Of a DNA stretch of 9,173 nucleotides, positions 1 through 6,907 are shown piece by piece; position 1 is the stretch's first letter; each line of letters begins with the position of its first letter. The position numbers and the translations under genes were made by a program. The DNA comes from an uncultured Polaromonas sp. (GTDB lineage: Bacteria > Pseudomonadota > Gammaproteobacteria > Burkholderiales > Burkholderiaceae), in the NCBI GenBank assembly GCA_946479075.1, contig CAMLDT010000142.1, positions 1 to 9,173 on the forward strand, read 5' to 3'. Under the pieces are notes generated by a model, which was given only the letters and a program-made list of their open reading frames with translations, was not told the origin of the DNA and ran no database searches.

Positions 1-1044
1 CTTCCTGATGTTGGTGGCCTGCAGCACCACTTCACCGGCGGCCGGTTTGCCGCGATGCGGCAGGGCGGTTGCGCCTTGCCAGTCAACCTTGCGCGCGGCC
101 TTGGGGATCTTGCGGTCCACAAAAGCCCAGATGCCATTGGGTGCGTACTTCAGCACCAGCACCAGCAGCACCCCGAACACAATCACTTCATAACTGCCGC
201 TGGTACCAATCAGCGCCGGCAGCAGCACCTGCAACTGGTCGGCCAGCAGCTTGGTCACCAGCGCGCCGGTGATGGCACCCCAGACATAACCGGCGCCGCC
301 GAGAACCGCCATGAAAAGATATTCGATGCCGATGTGCACGCTGAACGGCGACGGGTTGACCGAGCGCTGGAAGTGCGCATACAGCCAGCCCGAGAGGCTG
401 GCCAGCAGCGCTGCGATCACGAAGATGCCGATCTTGAAACGCAGGGTGTCGATACCCATGGATTCGGCCATCTGCGAGCCGGTCTTGAGCGAACGGATGG
501 CGCGGCCGACGCGCGAGTCCAGCAGGTGCAGCATGGCGAGGGAAGCCAGCAGCACCAGCGCCCAGGTGATCAGGAAGAAGACCCGCCCATGGCCGATGTC
601 CCAGCCGAAAACCGCCAGGCCGGGCAGGCCCAGAATGCCGTCGTATTTGCCCAGCGCTTCCAGGTTGCCCATGGTGTAGTAGAGCGACAGACCCCAGGCC
701 AGCGTCGCCAGCGGCAGGTAGTGGCCCGACATGCGCAAGGTGATCCAGCCCAGCACCACGGCGCATGCGGCCGTCAGGCCGAGGCCGACGAACAGCGCCA
801 CCCATGGCGAGAAGCCGGCACTGACGGTGAGGTAGGCCGTGGTGTAGGCGCCGATGCCGACAAATGCCGCCTGGCCGAACGAGGTCAGCCCGCCGATCCC
901 GGTCAGCAGCACGAGGCCCAGCACCGCCAGGCTGGAGATGCCGATGTAATTGAGCTGCGTGATCCAGAACTCGGGCACGGGCAGCACGGCAATCAGCCCG
1001 ATGGCCGCGACCAGCAGCAGCCATCCGATTTTTCTCAGTGGCAT
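1..1044 (-). CDS. livM: Branched-chain amino acid-type ABC transporter permease LivM, apparently fused to a LivG ATPase domain; 3' end beyond window
   Basis: The 348 visible residues start at ATG 1044 and stay open to base 1, so the C-terminal part is missing. The protein is an inner-membrane permease of the HAAT (Liv) ABC family, pairing with LivH to move substrate delivered by the periplasmic receptor. The visible part has several hydrophobic segments, the Liv signature [16 protein letters not shown] at about 52-67, the cytoplasmic coupling loop [19 protein letters not shown] at about 180-198, and [13 protein letters not shown] near 249-261. The permease normally ends soon after the APNGI motif (301-305). 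Here a linker follows, and residues 338-348 ([11 protein letters not shown]) look like the first beta strand of a LivG nucleotide-binding domain. I therefore infer a LivM-LivG fusion, common in Burkholderiales. The start lies 1 nt after the livH stop (TGACATG), so the two are translationally coupled. Permease identity is secure; the fusion is probable, because the Walker motifs lie outside the window. Confidence 0.9.
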   Translation of the reverse strand, partial: MPLRKIGWLLLVAAIGLIAVLPVPEFWITQLNYIGISSLAVLGLVLLTGIGGLTSFGQAAFVGIGAYTTAYLTVSAGFSPWVALFVGLGLTAACAVVLGWITLRMSGHYLPLATLAWGLSLYYTMGNLEALGKYDGILGLPGLAVFGWDIGHGRVFFLITWALVLLASLAMLHLLDSRVGRAIRSLKTGSQMAESMGIDTLRFKIGIFVIAALLASLSGWLYAHFQRSVNPSPFSVHIGIEYLFMAVLGGAGYVWGAITGALVTKLLADQLQVLLPALIGTSGSYEVIVFGVLLVLVLKYAPNGIWAFVDRKIPKAARKVDWQGATALPHRGKPAAGEVVLQATNIRK

Positions 1045-1045
1045 G

Positions 1046-2086
1046 TCAGTGGTCCTCGTCCGAAGGGCCCGCCCGCAGCGAGCGCCAGAAAAGCACGGGA
1101 AGGATCAGTGTGAAAACGATCACTTCCTTGAAAGCGCTGGCCCAGAAGGAGCCAAAGGCCTCGATGACGCCGACCATCAGCGCGCCCAGGGCTGCGCCGG
1201 GATAACTGGCCAGACCACCGATCACGGCGGCGACAAAACCCTTGAGGCCGATCAAAAAGCCCGAGTCGTAGAACACGGTGGTTGTCGGGCCGATCAAAAG
1301 GCCCGACAGCGCGCCGATCAGCGCCGCCATCGCCAGCGTGAGCTGGCCGGCCGACTGCGACGAGATGCCCATCAGCCTGGCGCCCAGGCGGTTCACCGCT
1401 GTGGCGCGCAGGGCCTTGCCGTAGAGGGTGCGCTCGAAAAACAGCCACAGCATGACAATCAGCGCGATGGACGCCAGGCCGATGATCACCGCCTGACCGG
1501 ACAGGTTGACCGCGCCCAGGCTGAAACGGACATCCCAGAAGGGCGGGTTGCGAAAGCCTTCGGCACCGAAGAACAGCAGGCCCAGGCCGGTCAGCGCGAA
1601 ATGCACACCGACCGACACGATCAGCAGCACCAGGGGCGTGGCGTCGGCCAGCGACTGGTAGGCGAGGCGGTACACCAGGGGACCGAAGCAGGTCACGATG
1701 CTGACCGACAGCAGCGCCTGCACCAGCAGGGAAAACTGCTGGGGCGCGGCCCAGAGCGTGACCAGCGACACCAGCGCGGGCGCCACCAGCACCTTCAGGC
1801 CGGACAGCACCGCCTTGCCCGGCAGCTTGTAGCGCTTCCAGGTGTGCCAGGCCTCGGCCAGTGCAGCCAGTCCGGCCAGCATCAGCAGCAGCCAGATGGT
1901 TCCGGGCACTTTGCCGGTTTGCAGGATCGCCAGGGTCAACGCACCGTAGGTGACGAATTCGCCCTGGGGAATAAAAATGATCCGAGTGACGGCAAAAACC
2001 AGCACCGTGGCCAGCCCCAGCAGCGCATAAATGGCGCCATTGGTCAGTCCGTCAACCAGCAGGATGCTGGCAATTGAAAAATCCAT
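1046..2086 (-). CDS. livH: Branched-chain amino acid-type ABC transporter permease LivH, long form
   Basis: This is a 346-residue polytopic inner-membrane permease of the Liv/HAAT family. Family landmarks are [20 protein letters not shown] in the first membrane helix (11-30), the IPQGEF turn (39-44), the coupling-loop stretch [15 protein letters not shown] (227-241), and [19 protein letters not shown] (280-298). ATG 2086 is chosen because GAAGG (2096-2092) lies 5 nt upstream and the first helix begins at once. An in-frame GTG at 2137 would add 17 proline/arginine-rich residues and is unlikely. The protein is about 40 residues longer than E. coli LivH as I recall it. The excess lies between the helix at 64-78 and the conserved [11 protein letters not shown] segment (138-148), and includes an extra hydrophobic stretch at about 98-114. 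It sits downstream of the receptor gene and 1 nt before livM. In this operon the cargo is probably an aromatic acid rather than leucine (inference). Confidence 0.92.
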   Translation of the reverse strand: MDFSIASILLVDGLTNGAIYALLGLATVLVFAVTRIIFIPQGEFVTYGALTLAILQTGKVPGTIWLLLMLAGLAALAEAWHTWKRYKLPGKAVLSGLKVLVAPALVSLVTLWAAPQQFSLLVQALLSVSIVTCFGPLVYRLAYQSLADATPLVLLIVSVGVHFALTGLGLLFFGAEGFRNPPFWDVRFSLGAVNLSGQAVIIGLASIALIVMLWLFFERTLYGKALRATAVNRLGARLMGISSQSAGQLTLAMAALIGALSGLLIGPTTTVFYDSGFLIGLKGFVAAVIGGLASYPGAALGALMVGVIEAFGSFWASAFKEVIVFTLILPVLFWRSLRAGPSDEDH

Positions 2087-2091
2087 AAAAA

Positions 2092-2096
2092 CCTTC
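2092..2096 (-). promoter_or_regulatory. Ribosome binding site of livH
   Basis: GAAGG on the minus strand lies 5 nt upstream of ATG 2086. It decides the start in favour of this ATG over the upstream in-frame GTG at 2137. Confidence 0.6.
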
Positions 2097-2110
2097 AGGG
2101 AACGCGGGAG

Positions 2111-2160
2111 GCGCGGCGGCCCGGGCAGGCGGCGCACTGCCGCTCCGCCCGGTCACGCGC
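2111..2160 (-). other. Strong intergenic hairpin between the receptor gene and livH
   Basis: In the 85-nt gap between the receptor stop and livH, nested inverted repeats can be read directly: GCGCG 2111-2115 with 2156-2160, CCGGGC 2121-2126 with GCCCGG 2147-2152, and GCGGC 2129-2133 with GCCGC 2139-2143 around the loop 2134-2138. A G-U pair (2128/2144) and small internal loops join the segments. On the transcribed strand no T-run follows, so it does not look like a rho-independent terminator. In binding-protein-dependent operons, hairpins at this place often protect the upstream receptor mRNA and lower downstream permease expression, as at malE-malF. That role is inferred here. Confidence 0.6.
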
Positions 2161-2171
2161 GAAATGACGGC

Positions 2172-3311
2172 TTATTTCGGCTGGAGCTTCCAGTCGCCAT
2201 TGACGATCTGCATGATCACGCCGGTGTCGTCGGTGTAACCCGCATGGTTGGTAGCGGTGTAGTTGACCGTGCCATGGAAAAGCGCGATCGGGCCGGCGTT
2301 TTCAAGGGCAGCCTTGAGTGCACCGCGGAATTCCTTGGTGCCGGGCTTGGCCGTCTTGAGGGCCACCGGAATGATCTTCTGCAACACCACCGAAGCGTCA
2401 TAGGCATGGCCGGCAAACGGGTTGCGGCTGTTGGCGCCATAGATCTTTTCCCAGGCGGTCACGTGGGCCATGGCCACCTGTTTGCTCGGGTGGTTGGCGG
2501 GCAGTTGCTCGGCCACCACACCGGGGCCGGCGACAACATACGCGCCTTCCACATCCTTGCCGCCGACGCGCATCAGGTCACGCGAGGCCGCGCCGTGCGT
2601 CTGGTAGATCTTGCCCTTGTAGCCGCGCTCGATCAGCGCCTTGTGCGGCATGGCGGCACCGCTGCCGGAGGCGACGATCAGGATGGCGTCGGGGTTGCCG
2701 GCCGTCACTTTCAGGGCCTGTCCGGTAACGCTGGTGTCGGTGCGGGCAAAACGTTCTTCCGACACGAACTTGATGTTGGTGCCGGCCATCTTGACCTTCA
2801 TGTCGCGCAGGAAGAGCTCACCATAGGCATCGGCATAACCCAGAAAGCCCACCGTCTTGACGCCGGTTTTTTTCATGTGTTCAACGATGGCGTGGGACAT
2901 CACCAGCGTGGACTGCGGCATGTTGTAGGACCAGGGCGCCTTGCCGGTGGACACGTCGATGGGCGCAAAGGTCAGGTGGATGGTGCCGCTTTCTGCAGCC
3001 ACGGCGGCCACCGAGTTGGCCGGCGGGGTGGCGGCCGAGCCCATCAGGATATCGACCTTGTCTTCGGTCACGAAGCGGCGTGCGTTTTTTGTGGCGTTGG
3101 TGGGGTCGGTTGCGTCGTCAAGGATGATGACATTGAGTTTTTCGCCGCCAATGCTGGTGGGCCAGAGCGCGATGGCGTTCTTGATCGGGATGCCCAACGC
3201 CGAGGTCGGCCCGGTCAGGGGCAGGCTCACGCCAATGTTGATGTCTGCCATGGCGGCGCTTGCGGCCGAGCCGGCCAGCGCAATGGCTAGAAGGGATTTG
3301 GTGAAGGTCAT
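2172..3311 (-). CDS. Liv-type (Peripla_BP_6) ABC transporter periplasmic substrate-binding protein
   Basis: This is a 379-residue periplasmic receptor of the LivJ/LivK-like family, type I periplasmic fold. ATG 3311 is chosen because AGGAG (3323-3319) precedes it by 7 nt and it opens a standard signal peptide: basic start (K5), hydrophobic core at about 7-17, and likely cleavage after AMA (residue 22) before DINIGVSL. The mature N terminus, then SLPLTGPTSALGIPIKNAI, the LDDATDPTNATKNARRFV region and MGSAATPP are typical of family members found in aromatic-acid operons. The gene lies 66 nt downstream of the dehydrogenase gene and 85 nt upstream of livH, with a hairpin in the latter gap. Its place between hydroxycinnamate-type enzymes and permeases suggests it binds an aromatic or phenylpropanoid acid. 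The family is certain; the ligand is inferred. An in-frame start at 3341 would put extra residues ahead of the signal peptide and lacks support. Confidence 0.93.
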   Translation of the reverse strand: MTFTKSLLAIALAGSAASAAMADINIGVSLPLTGPTSALGIPIKNAIALWPTSIGGEKLNVIILDDATDPTNATKNARRFVTEDKVDILMGSAATPPANSVAAVAAESGTIHLTFAPIDVSTGKAPWSYNMPQSTLVMSHAIVEHMKKTGVKTVGFLGYADAYGELFLRDMKVKMAGTNIKFVSEERFARTDTSVTGQALKVTAGNPDAILIVASGSGAAMPHKALIERGYKGKIYQTHGAASRDLMRVGGKDVEGAYVVAGPGVVAEQLPANHPSKQVAMAHVTAWEKIYGANSRNPFAGHAYDASVVLQKIIPVALKTAKPGTKEFRGALKAALENAGPIALFHGTVNYTATNHAGYTDDTGVIMQIVNGDWKLQPK

Positions 3312-3318
3312 GCTGGGT

Positions 3319-3323
3319 CTCCT
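3319..3323 (-). promoter_or_regulatory. Ribosome binding site of the substrate-binding protein gene
   Basis: A near-consensus AGGAG on the minus strand lies 7 nt before ATG 3311. It is the strongest Shine-Dalgarno sequence in the operon, as expected for a receptor made in excess over its permeases, and it fixes the start ahead of the signal peptide. Confidence 0.7.
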
Positions 3324-3377
3324 GTTAAAAAACTGACACAAAAATAGCGGCCGTTGCCGTGGTCGGAAAGGGTTCTG

Positions 3378-4151
3378 TCAGCGCGGCGCCATGCGCAATG
3401 CGCCATCGAGCCGGATCACCTCGCCGTTGAGGTGGCTGTTGGTCACGATATGGCAAGCGAGCTGGGCAAACTCCTCGGGTTTTCCCAGGCGCGACGGAAA
3501 AGGAATCGAGGCGGCCAGCGATTGCTGGACCGGTTCGGGCAACTGCTTCATCAGCGGCGTGGCAAACAGGCCAGGCGCCACGGTGCAGACGCGGATGCCG
3601 TGCTGGGCCAGATCGCGCGCCATCGGCAGGGTCATGCCGACCAGGCCACCCTTGGACGCGCTGTAGGCCTGCTGCCCGACCTGGCCGTCAAAGGCCGCGA
3701 CCGAGGCGGTGAACATCATCACGCCGCGCTCGCCGTCTTCCAGTGGCTGCAGTTTCACGCAGGCGGCGGCGAACAGGCGGCTGATGTTGTAGCTGCCGAT
3801 CAGGTTGACGTTGATGACCCGGGCGAAATCTTCCAGGGGCGCGGGCGAGCCATCCTTTTGCACGATGCGTTTGGCACTGCCCATGCCGGCAATGTTCATC
3901 AGGATGCGCGCCGGGCCGTGGGCCGCTTCGGCCTGAGCCAGCGCGGCCACCACGCTGTCGGTGTTGGTGATGTCGCAGGCGCAGGCGATGGCCCGGTCTG
4001 CGCCGATGTCGGCAGCGACCTGCTGCGCCAGCGCGAGGTTGAGGTCCAGCAGGGCAACCCTGGCCCCAAGCCGGGCCAGCTCACGTGCCGTCGCTTCACC
4101 CAGCCCCGAAGCGCCGCCGGTCACGATGGCGGCATGTCCCTGGATGTTCAT
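3378..4151 (-). CDS. Short-chain dehydrogenase/reductase, HSD10-like 3-hydroxyacyl-CoA dehydrogenase
   Basis: This is a 257-residue classical SDR, full length for the family. Visible features are the cofactor loop TGGASGLG (11-18), D36 after beta strand 2 (which favours NAD over NADP), D60, an NIAG motif (86-89; an NxAG variant of the usual NNAG), N114, and the catalytic set S150, Y163 and K167 in YSASK. The stretch TASVAAFDGQVGQQAYSASK (148-167), and APGLFATPL after it, closely match mammalian HSD17B10 (type II 3-hydroxyacyl-CoA dehydrogenase) as I recall it. The expected reaction is NAD-dependent oxidation of a 3-hydroxyacyl-CoA to the 3-oxoacyl-CoA, in the cytoplasm. In this operon it would oxidise the hydrated hydroxycinnamoyl-CoA (inference). 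Its ATG overlaps the fcs stop (ATGA, 4151-4148) and no clear Shine-Dalgarno precedes it, so translation is probably coupled. Another SDR substrate cannot be excluded. Confidence 0.88.
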   Translation of the reverse strand: MNIQGHAAIVTGGASGLGEATARELARLGARVALLDLNLALAQQVAADIGADRAIACACDITNTDSVVAALAQAEAAHGPARILMNIAGMGSAKRIVQKDGSPAPLEDFARVINVNLIGSYNISRLFAAACVKLQPLEDGERGVMMFTASVAAFDGQVGQQAYSASKGGLVGMTLPMARDLAQHGIRVCTVAPGLFATPLMKQLPEPVQQSLAASIPFPSRLGKPEEFAQLACHIVTNSHLNGEVIRLDGALRMAPR

Positions 4152-6064
4152 GCTTTTGCTTTCGGGAGGATGGTGAAGGGCAGGCTGCCGTCATGCAGCG
4201 ACTGGACCAGCGCGTCGCGGTGCTTGAGCACGGCGCGCTGGTTGATGGAGCCCTTGTCCGTCACTTCGCCCTTGTCGATGGACGGCGGCTCGCTCATCAG
4301 GTGGGCGCGGGCGATGCGGCTGGCGCTGCCGGTGGCGGTGGCGGCCAGCTCATTGAGCAGGGTCTGAAAACGGGCCTGGACCGGCGCGCTTTCCACGACG
4401 TCCTTGAGCGTTGCCTCCGGTCCGAGCCCGCTGAGGGCGCGGCAGGCCGCCGTCGGGAAAATCAGCGCCCCGACTTCCTTAAGGTTGATGCCGGTGAGCA
4501 CCACGTCCTGCACATAGGGCGCGCCGGCGGCAATGATCCTGGCGCGCAGCGGCCCGACGCTGACAAAGGTGCCGGTGCCGAGCTTGAAGTCCTCGGCAAT
4601 GCGGCCGTCGAACTTCAGGCCCTTGTGGATGTTGGCCGGATCGATCCAGGCGACGGCATCGCCGGTGCAAAAGAAACCTTCCTCATCCAGCGACTCTTGC
4701 GTGGCTTCGGGCGCGCGCCAGTAACCGGGCGTGATGTTGGGTCCCCGGTAGCGCACCTCGATCTTGCCGTCCATGGGCACCAGCTTGAGTTCCAGGCCCG
4801 GAGCCGGCACGCCCAGGTCGCCGGCACGGACATCGGGGCTGGTCACAAAAATGCCGAACGGCCCGGACTCGGTCATGCCCAGGCCCGTGCCCATCACAAT
4901 GCGCTCGCCGACCTCGGCTTCCTGCGTCTGGTGCAGGCTGTCCCAGACCGGCTGGGCCAGCGCCGCACCGGCGTAGAAAAACATGCGCACGCGCGACAGC
5001 AGGTTCTTGCGCAGCACGGCGTCGGTTTTCATCGCGTTGGCGATGGCCTCGAAGCCGGTTGGTACGTTGAAATAGACCGTGGGTGCGATGTCGCGCAGGT
5101 TGCGCAGGGTCTCGCCCATCAGCGCAGGCGTCGGCTTGCCGTCATCGATGTAAAGCGTGCCGCCGTTGTAAATCGTCATGCCGACGTTGTGGTTGCCGCC
5201 GAAGGTGTGGTTCCAGGGCAGCCAGTCGATCAGCACCAGCGGTTCGTCGGCCAGCACCGGCATCGACTGGCGCATCTGCTGCTGGTTGGCGCACCACATG
5301 CGCTGGGTGTTGATCACCGCCTTGGGCAACTTGGTCGAGCCTGAGGTGAACAGGAACTTGACGATGGTGTCCGGGCCGGTGGCCTGCATCGCCGCATCCA
5401 CGGCGGGCGTGGCCGCAGTTGACAAAAGCTGGTCAAAAGTGGTCACAGCCCTTGCTGGTCGGGCGTGATCAGCTATCGAATGAATAGCAACTTCAACATC
5501 ATCCGCAACCGTGGCGGCGATGGCCTTGCCGTAGCGGCCTGCGTCGCTGGCAAACACCAGGCCGGGTGACAGCGTGGCCAGCACATGGCGCAGTTTGTCG
5601 TAATCCTGGCTGACGGTGGAGTAGGCCGGTGAGACCGGGCAGTAGGGCACGCCGGCATACATGCAGCCCAGCGCCAGCAGTGCGTGCTCCAGGTCGTTTT
5701 CGCTGAGGATGGCGACCGGACGCTCGGCATTCAGCCCGCGGTCCAGCAAGGCTTGTCCGATGTTGCGGGCGCTGGCCAGCGCCTCGGCGTAACTGATGTG
5801 GCGCCAGTCGCCCGAACTGCCGTCGGCATTTTTGATACGCCGCGCCATGAAGGTGCGCTCGGGCGCGACCTGTGCCCAGTGCATCAAGCGGTCGGTCATG
5901 CGTGCTGCATAACTGTCCAGCGGCTGGTCGGCCTTCAGGTACTGGATGCCCTGCCCGCCGTCGCGCAGCTCGACACGGGTGACGCCAAACACCATGGGCC
6001 GGTAGGTCGGCGCCGGGCCGGGACGGGAAAGTGTGCGGGTCTCGCTCAGGGTGGTCGTTGACAT
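4148..6064 (-). CDS. fcs: Feruloyl-CoA synthase-type acyl-CoA ligase
   Basis: This 638-residue ANL-superfamily adenylate-forming enzyme should activate a hydroxycinnamic acid to its CoA thioester with ATP, in the cytoplasm. Core motifs in order are the phosphate loop FTSGSTKLPKAV (239-250), WLPWNHTFGG (281-290), GTGLGMTESGP (392-402), TGD (467-469), the hinge region FDGRIAEDFKLGTG (485-498), and a C-terminal lysine motif DKGSINQR (603-610; K604 is the likely catalytic lysine). The continuation INTQRMWCANQQQ (251-263) and the WNHTFGGNHN segment are typical of feruloyl-CoA synthases rather than of general fatty-acid or plant 4CL-type ligases. AAGGA lies 9 nt before ATG 6064, and the crotonase stop lies 5 nt upstream. 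Residues about 192-212 are encoded by what looks like an inserted two-hairpin repeat. The substrate range among ferulate, p-coumarate, caffeate and cinnamate cannot be read from sequence. Confidence 0.9.
   Translation of the reverse strand: MSTTTLSETRTLSRPGPAPTYRPMVFGVTRVELRDGGQGIQYLKADQPLDSYAARMTDRLMHWAQVAPERTFMARRIKNADGSSGDWRHISYAEALASARNIGQALLDRGLNAERPVAILSENDLEHALLALGCMYAGVPYCPVSPAYSTVSQDYDKLRHVLATLSPGLVFASDAGRYGKAIAATVADDVEVAIHSIADHARPARAVTTFDQLLSTAATPAVDAAMQATGPDTIVKFLFTSGSTKLPKAVINTQRMWCANQQQMRQSMPVLADEPLVLIDWLPWNHTFGGNHNVGMTIYNGGTLYIDDGKPTPALMGETLRNLRDIAPTVYFNVPTGFEAIANAMKTDAVLRKNLLSRVRMFFYAGAALAQPVWDSLHQTQEAEVGERIVMGTGLGMTESGPFGIFVTSPDVRAGDLGVPAPGLELKLVPMDGKIEVRYRGPNITPGYWRAPEATQESLDEEGFFCTGDAVAWIDPANIHKGLKFDGRIAEDFKLGTGTFVSVGPLRARIIAAGAPYVQDVVLTGINLKEVGALIFPTAACRALSGLGPEATLKDVVESAPVQARFQTLLNELAATATGSASRIARAHLMSEPPSIDKGEVTDKGSINQRAVLKHRDALVQSLHDGSLPFTILPKAKA
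5431..5490 (-). repeat. Probable Comamonadaceae-type dispersed two-hairpin repeat, in frame inside fcs
   Basis: Two adjacent hairpins lie in about 60 bases. GCTAT 5472-5476 pairs with ATAGC 5484-5488. GGTCAC 5441-5446 plus GCCC 5448-5451 pairs with GGGC 5461-5464 plus GTGATC 5465-5470, with one bulged A (5447) and one G-T pair. Read on the minus strand it begins TTGCTATT, has ATAGCTG in the middle and ends CACTTTTGACC. This order matches a short repeat I recall in many copies in Polaromonas, Rhodoferax and Acidovorax genomes (ATAGCTGC, a GC hairpin, then a pyrimidine-rich tail ending near TTTTGA). It encodes residues 192-212 of Fcs without a stop or frameshift. The hairpins are seen directly; membership of the repeat family is from memory, and only one copy is in this window. 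Confidence 0.55.
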
Positions 6065-6069
6065 GGCGC

Positions 6070-6864
6070 TCAGTCCTTGCTGACCTTGTTGGCCTTGCCT
6101 TCAAGAAAGGCCTTGACCCGTGCCTTGGCTTCAGGCGCGTTCTGGACAATGGCGGCCATCAGCGATTCGGTGAAGAAACCCTGGTCGGCTGGCTGCTCGG
6201 CGATGCGGGGCAGGGCGTGCATCAGCGCGTAGTTGGTCAGCGGCGCGTTTTGTGCCACGCGTGTTGCCAGCTCCAGCGCTTTGGTGAAAGCCTGGCCCTC
6301 GGGAACCAGGTACTGGGCAAACCCGGCACGCTCGCCGTCTTCGGCGTTGTAAACGCGGCCGGTCAGCATCATGTCTGTCATGCGCGCCACGCCAATCAGT
6401 TTGGGGATGCGCACCGAACCGCCGCCGCCGACAAAAATGCCGCGTGAGCCTTCGGGCAGGGCGTAGAACGCCGAGGCATCGGCCACACGGATGTGACAGG
6501 CACTTGCCAGCTCCAGTCCGCCGCCGACCACCGCACCGTGCAGGGCGGCAATCACGGGGACAGGTCCGTGTTGCACATGTTCCAGGGCGGCGTGCCACAT
6601 GCGGGAGTGATGCATGCCCTGGCCTGCATCGCGTTCCTGCAGCTCGCCGAGGTCCAGGCCGGCACAGAAATGCGCGCCCTCGCCGTGAATCACGGCGGCG
6701 CGGACGCTGGTGGGCAGGGACTCGAACATGCGGCGCAGCGCCAGAATCAGGCCGTCGTTGAGCGCATTGCGTTTGGCGGGCCGGGCAAGACGGACGACGG
6801 CGATTTCCTGCTGATCGCCGCGGAGTTCAAGCTGGAGGTCGGGAGAAGGTATTTGTGCGTTCAT
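6070..6864 (-). CDS. Crotonase-family enoyl-CoA hydratase, probable hydroxycinnamoyl-CoA hydratase
   Basis: This is a 264-residue crotonase-fold protein of usual length. Visible landmarks are RPAKRNALN (28-36), the first oxyanion-hole segment HFCAGLDL (65-72), the second with the GGGLELA motif (114-120), and LPEGSRGIFVGGGGSVRIP (136-154). E118 and E138 line up with the two catalytic glutamates of classical enoyl-CoA hydratase (E144 and E164 in the rat enzyme), so water addition to the double bond is expected. Hydroxycinnamoyl-CoA hydratase-lyase (HCHL) instead has GGGFSPL at the first glutamate position, so direct retro-aldol release of vanillin is not supported. ATG 6864 is chosen because the family N terminus begins there. 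An upstream in-frame start (6933) would place the initiator inside the promoter region and add an atypical hydrophobic extension. No good Shine-Dalgarno is seen. It is first in the operon, with fcs 5 nt downstream. Another enoyl-CoA substrate is possible. Confidence 0.87.
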   Translation of the reverse strand: MNAQIPSPDLQLELRGDQQEIAVVRLARPAKRNALNDGLILALRRMFESLPTSVRAAVIHGEGAHFCAGLDLGELQERDAGQGMHHSRMWHAALEHVQHGPVPVIAALHGAVVGGGLELASACHIRVADASAFYALPEGSRGIFVGGGGSVRIPKLIGVARMTDMMLTGRVYNAEDGERAGFAQYLVPEGQAFTKALELATRVAQNAPLTNYALMHALPRIAEQPADQGFFTESLMAAIVQNAPEAKARVKAFLEGKANKVSKD

Positions 6865-6878
6865 GAGAGGTTTGCAAG

Positions 6879-6907
6879 TTGGCTCGATTATTGTTATAAA
6901 CAATAAC
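6879..6907 (+). promoter_or_regulatory. Candidate sigma-70 promoter of the amidohydrolase gene
   Basis: On the plus strand TTGGCT (6879-6884, 4 of 6) and AATAAC (6902-6907, 4 of 6) are separated by 17 bp. Transcription would start near 6914, giving a leader of about 70 nt before ATG 6986. It overlaps the leftward promoter almost completely, so the two would compete and share the palindrome. This is weaker than the leftward candidate. Confidence 0.3.

Noticed and set aside
3341..3359. CGGC/GCCG stem followed by five T residues on the minus strand between the dehydrogenase and receptor genes, as an attenuator.
   Set aside because: A 4-bp stem is too weak for a rho-independent terminator, and the two genes appear to belong to one operon.
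55..5344. Long open frames on the plus strand opposite the leftward operon (for example 55-1113, 950-2077, 2031-3290, 3354-4367 and 4085-5344).
   Set aside because: They are antisense to clearly recognised genes, have Q/H/R/G-rich translations with no family motif, and result from the high GC of third codon positions on the coding strand.
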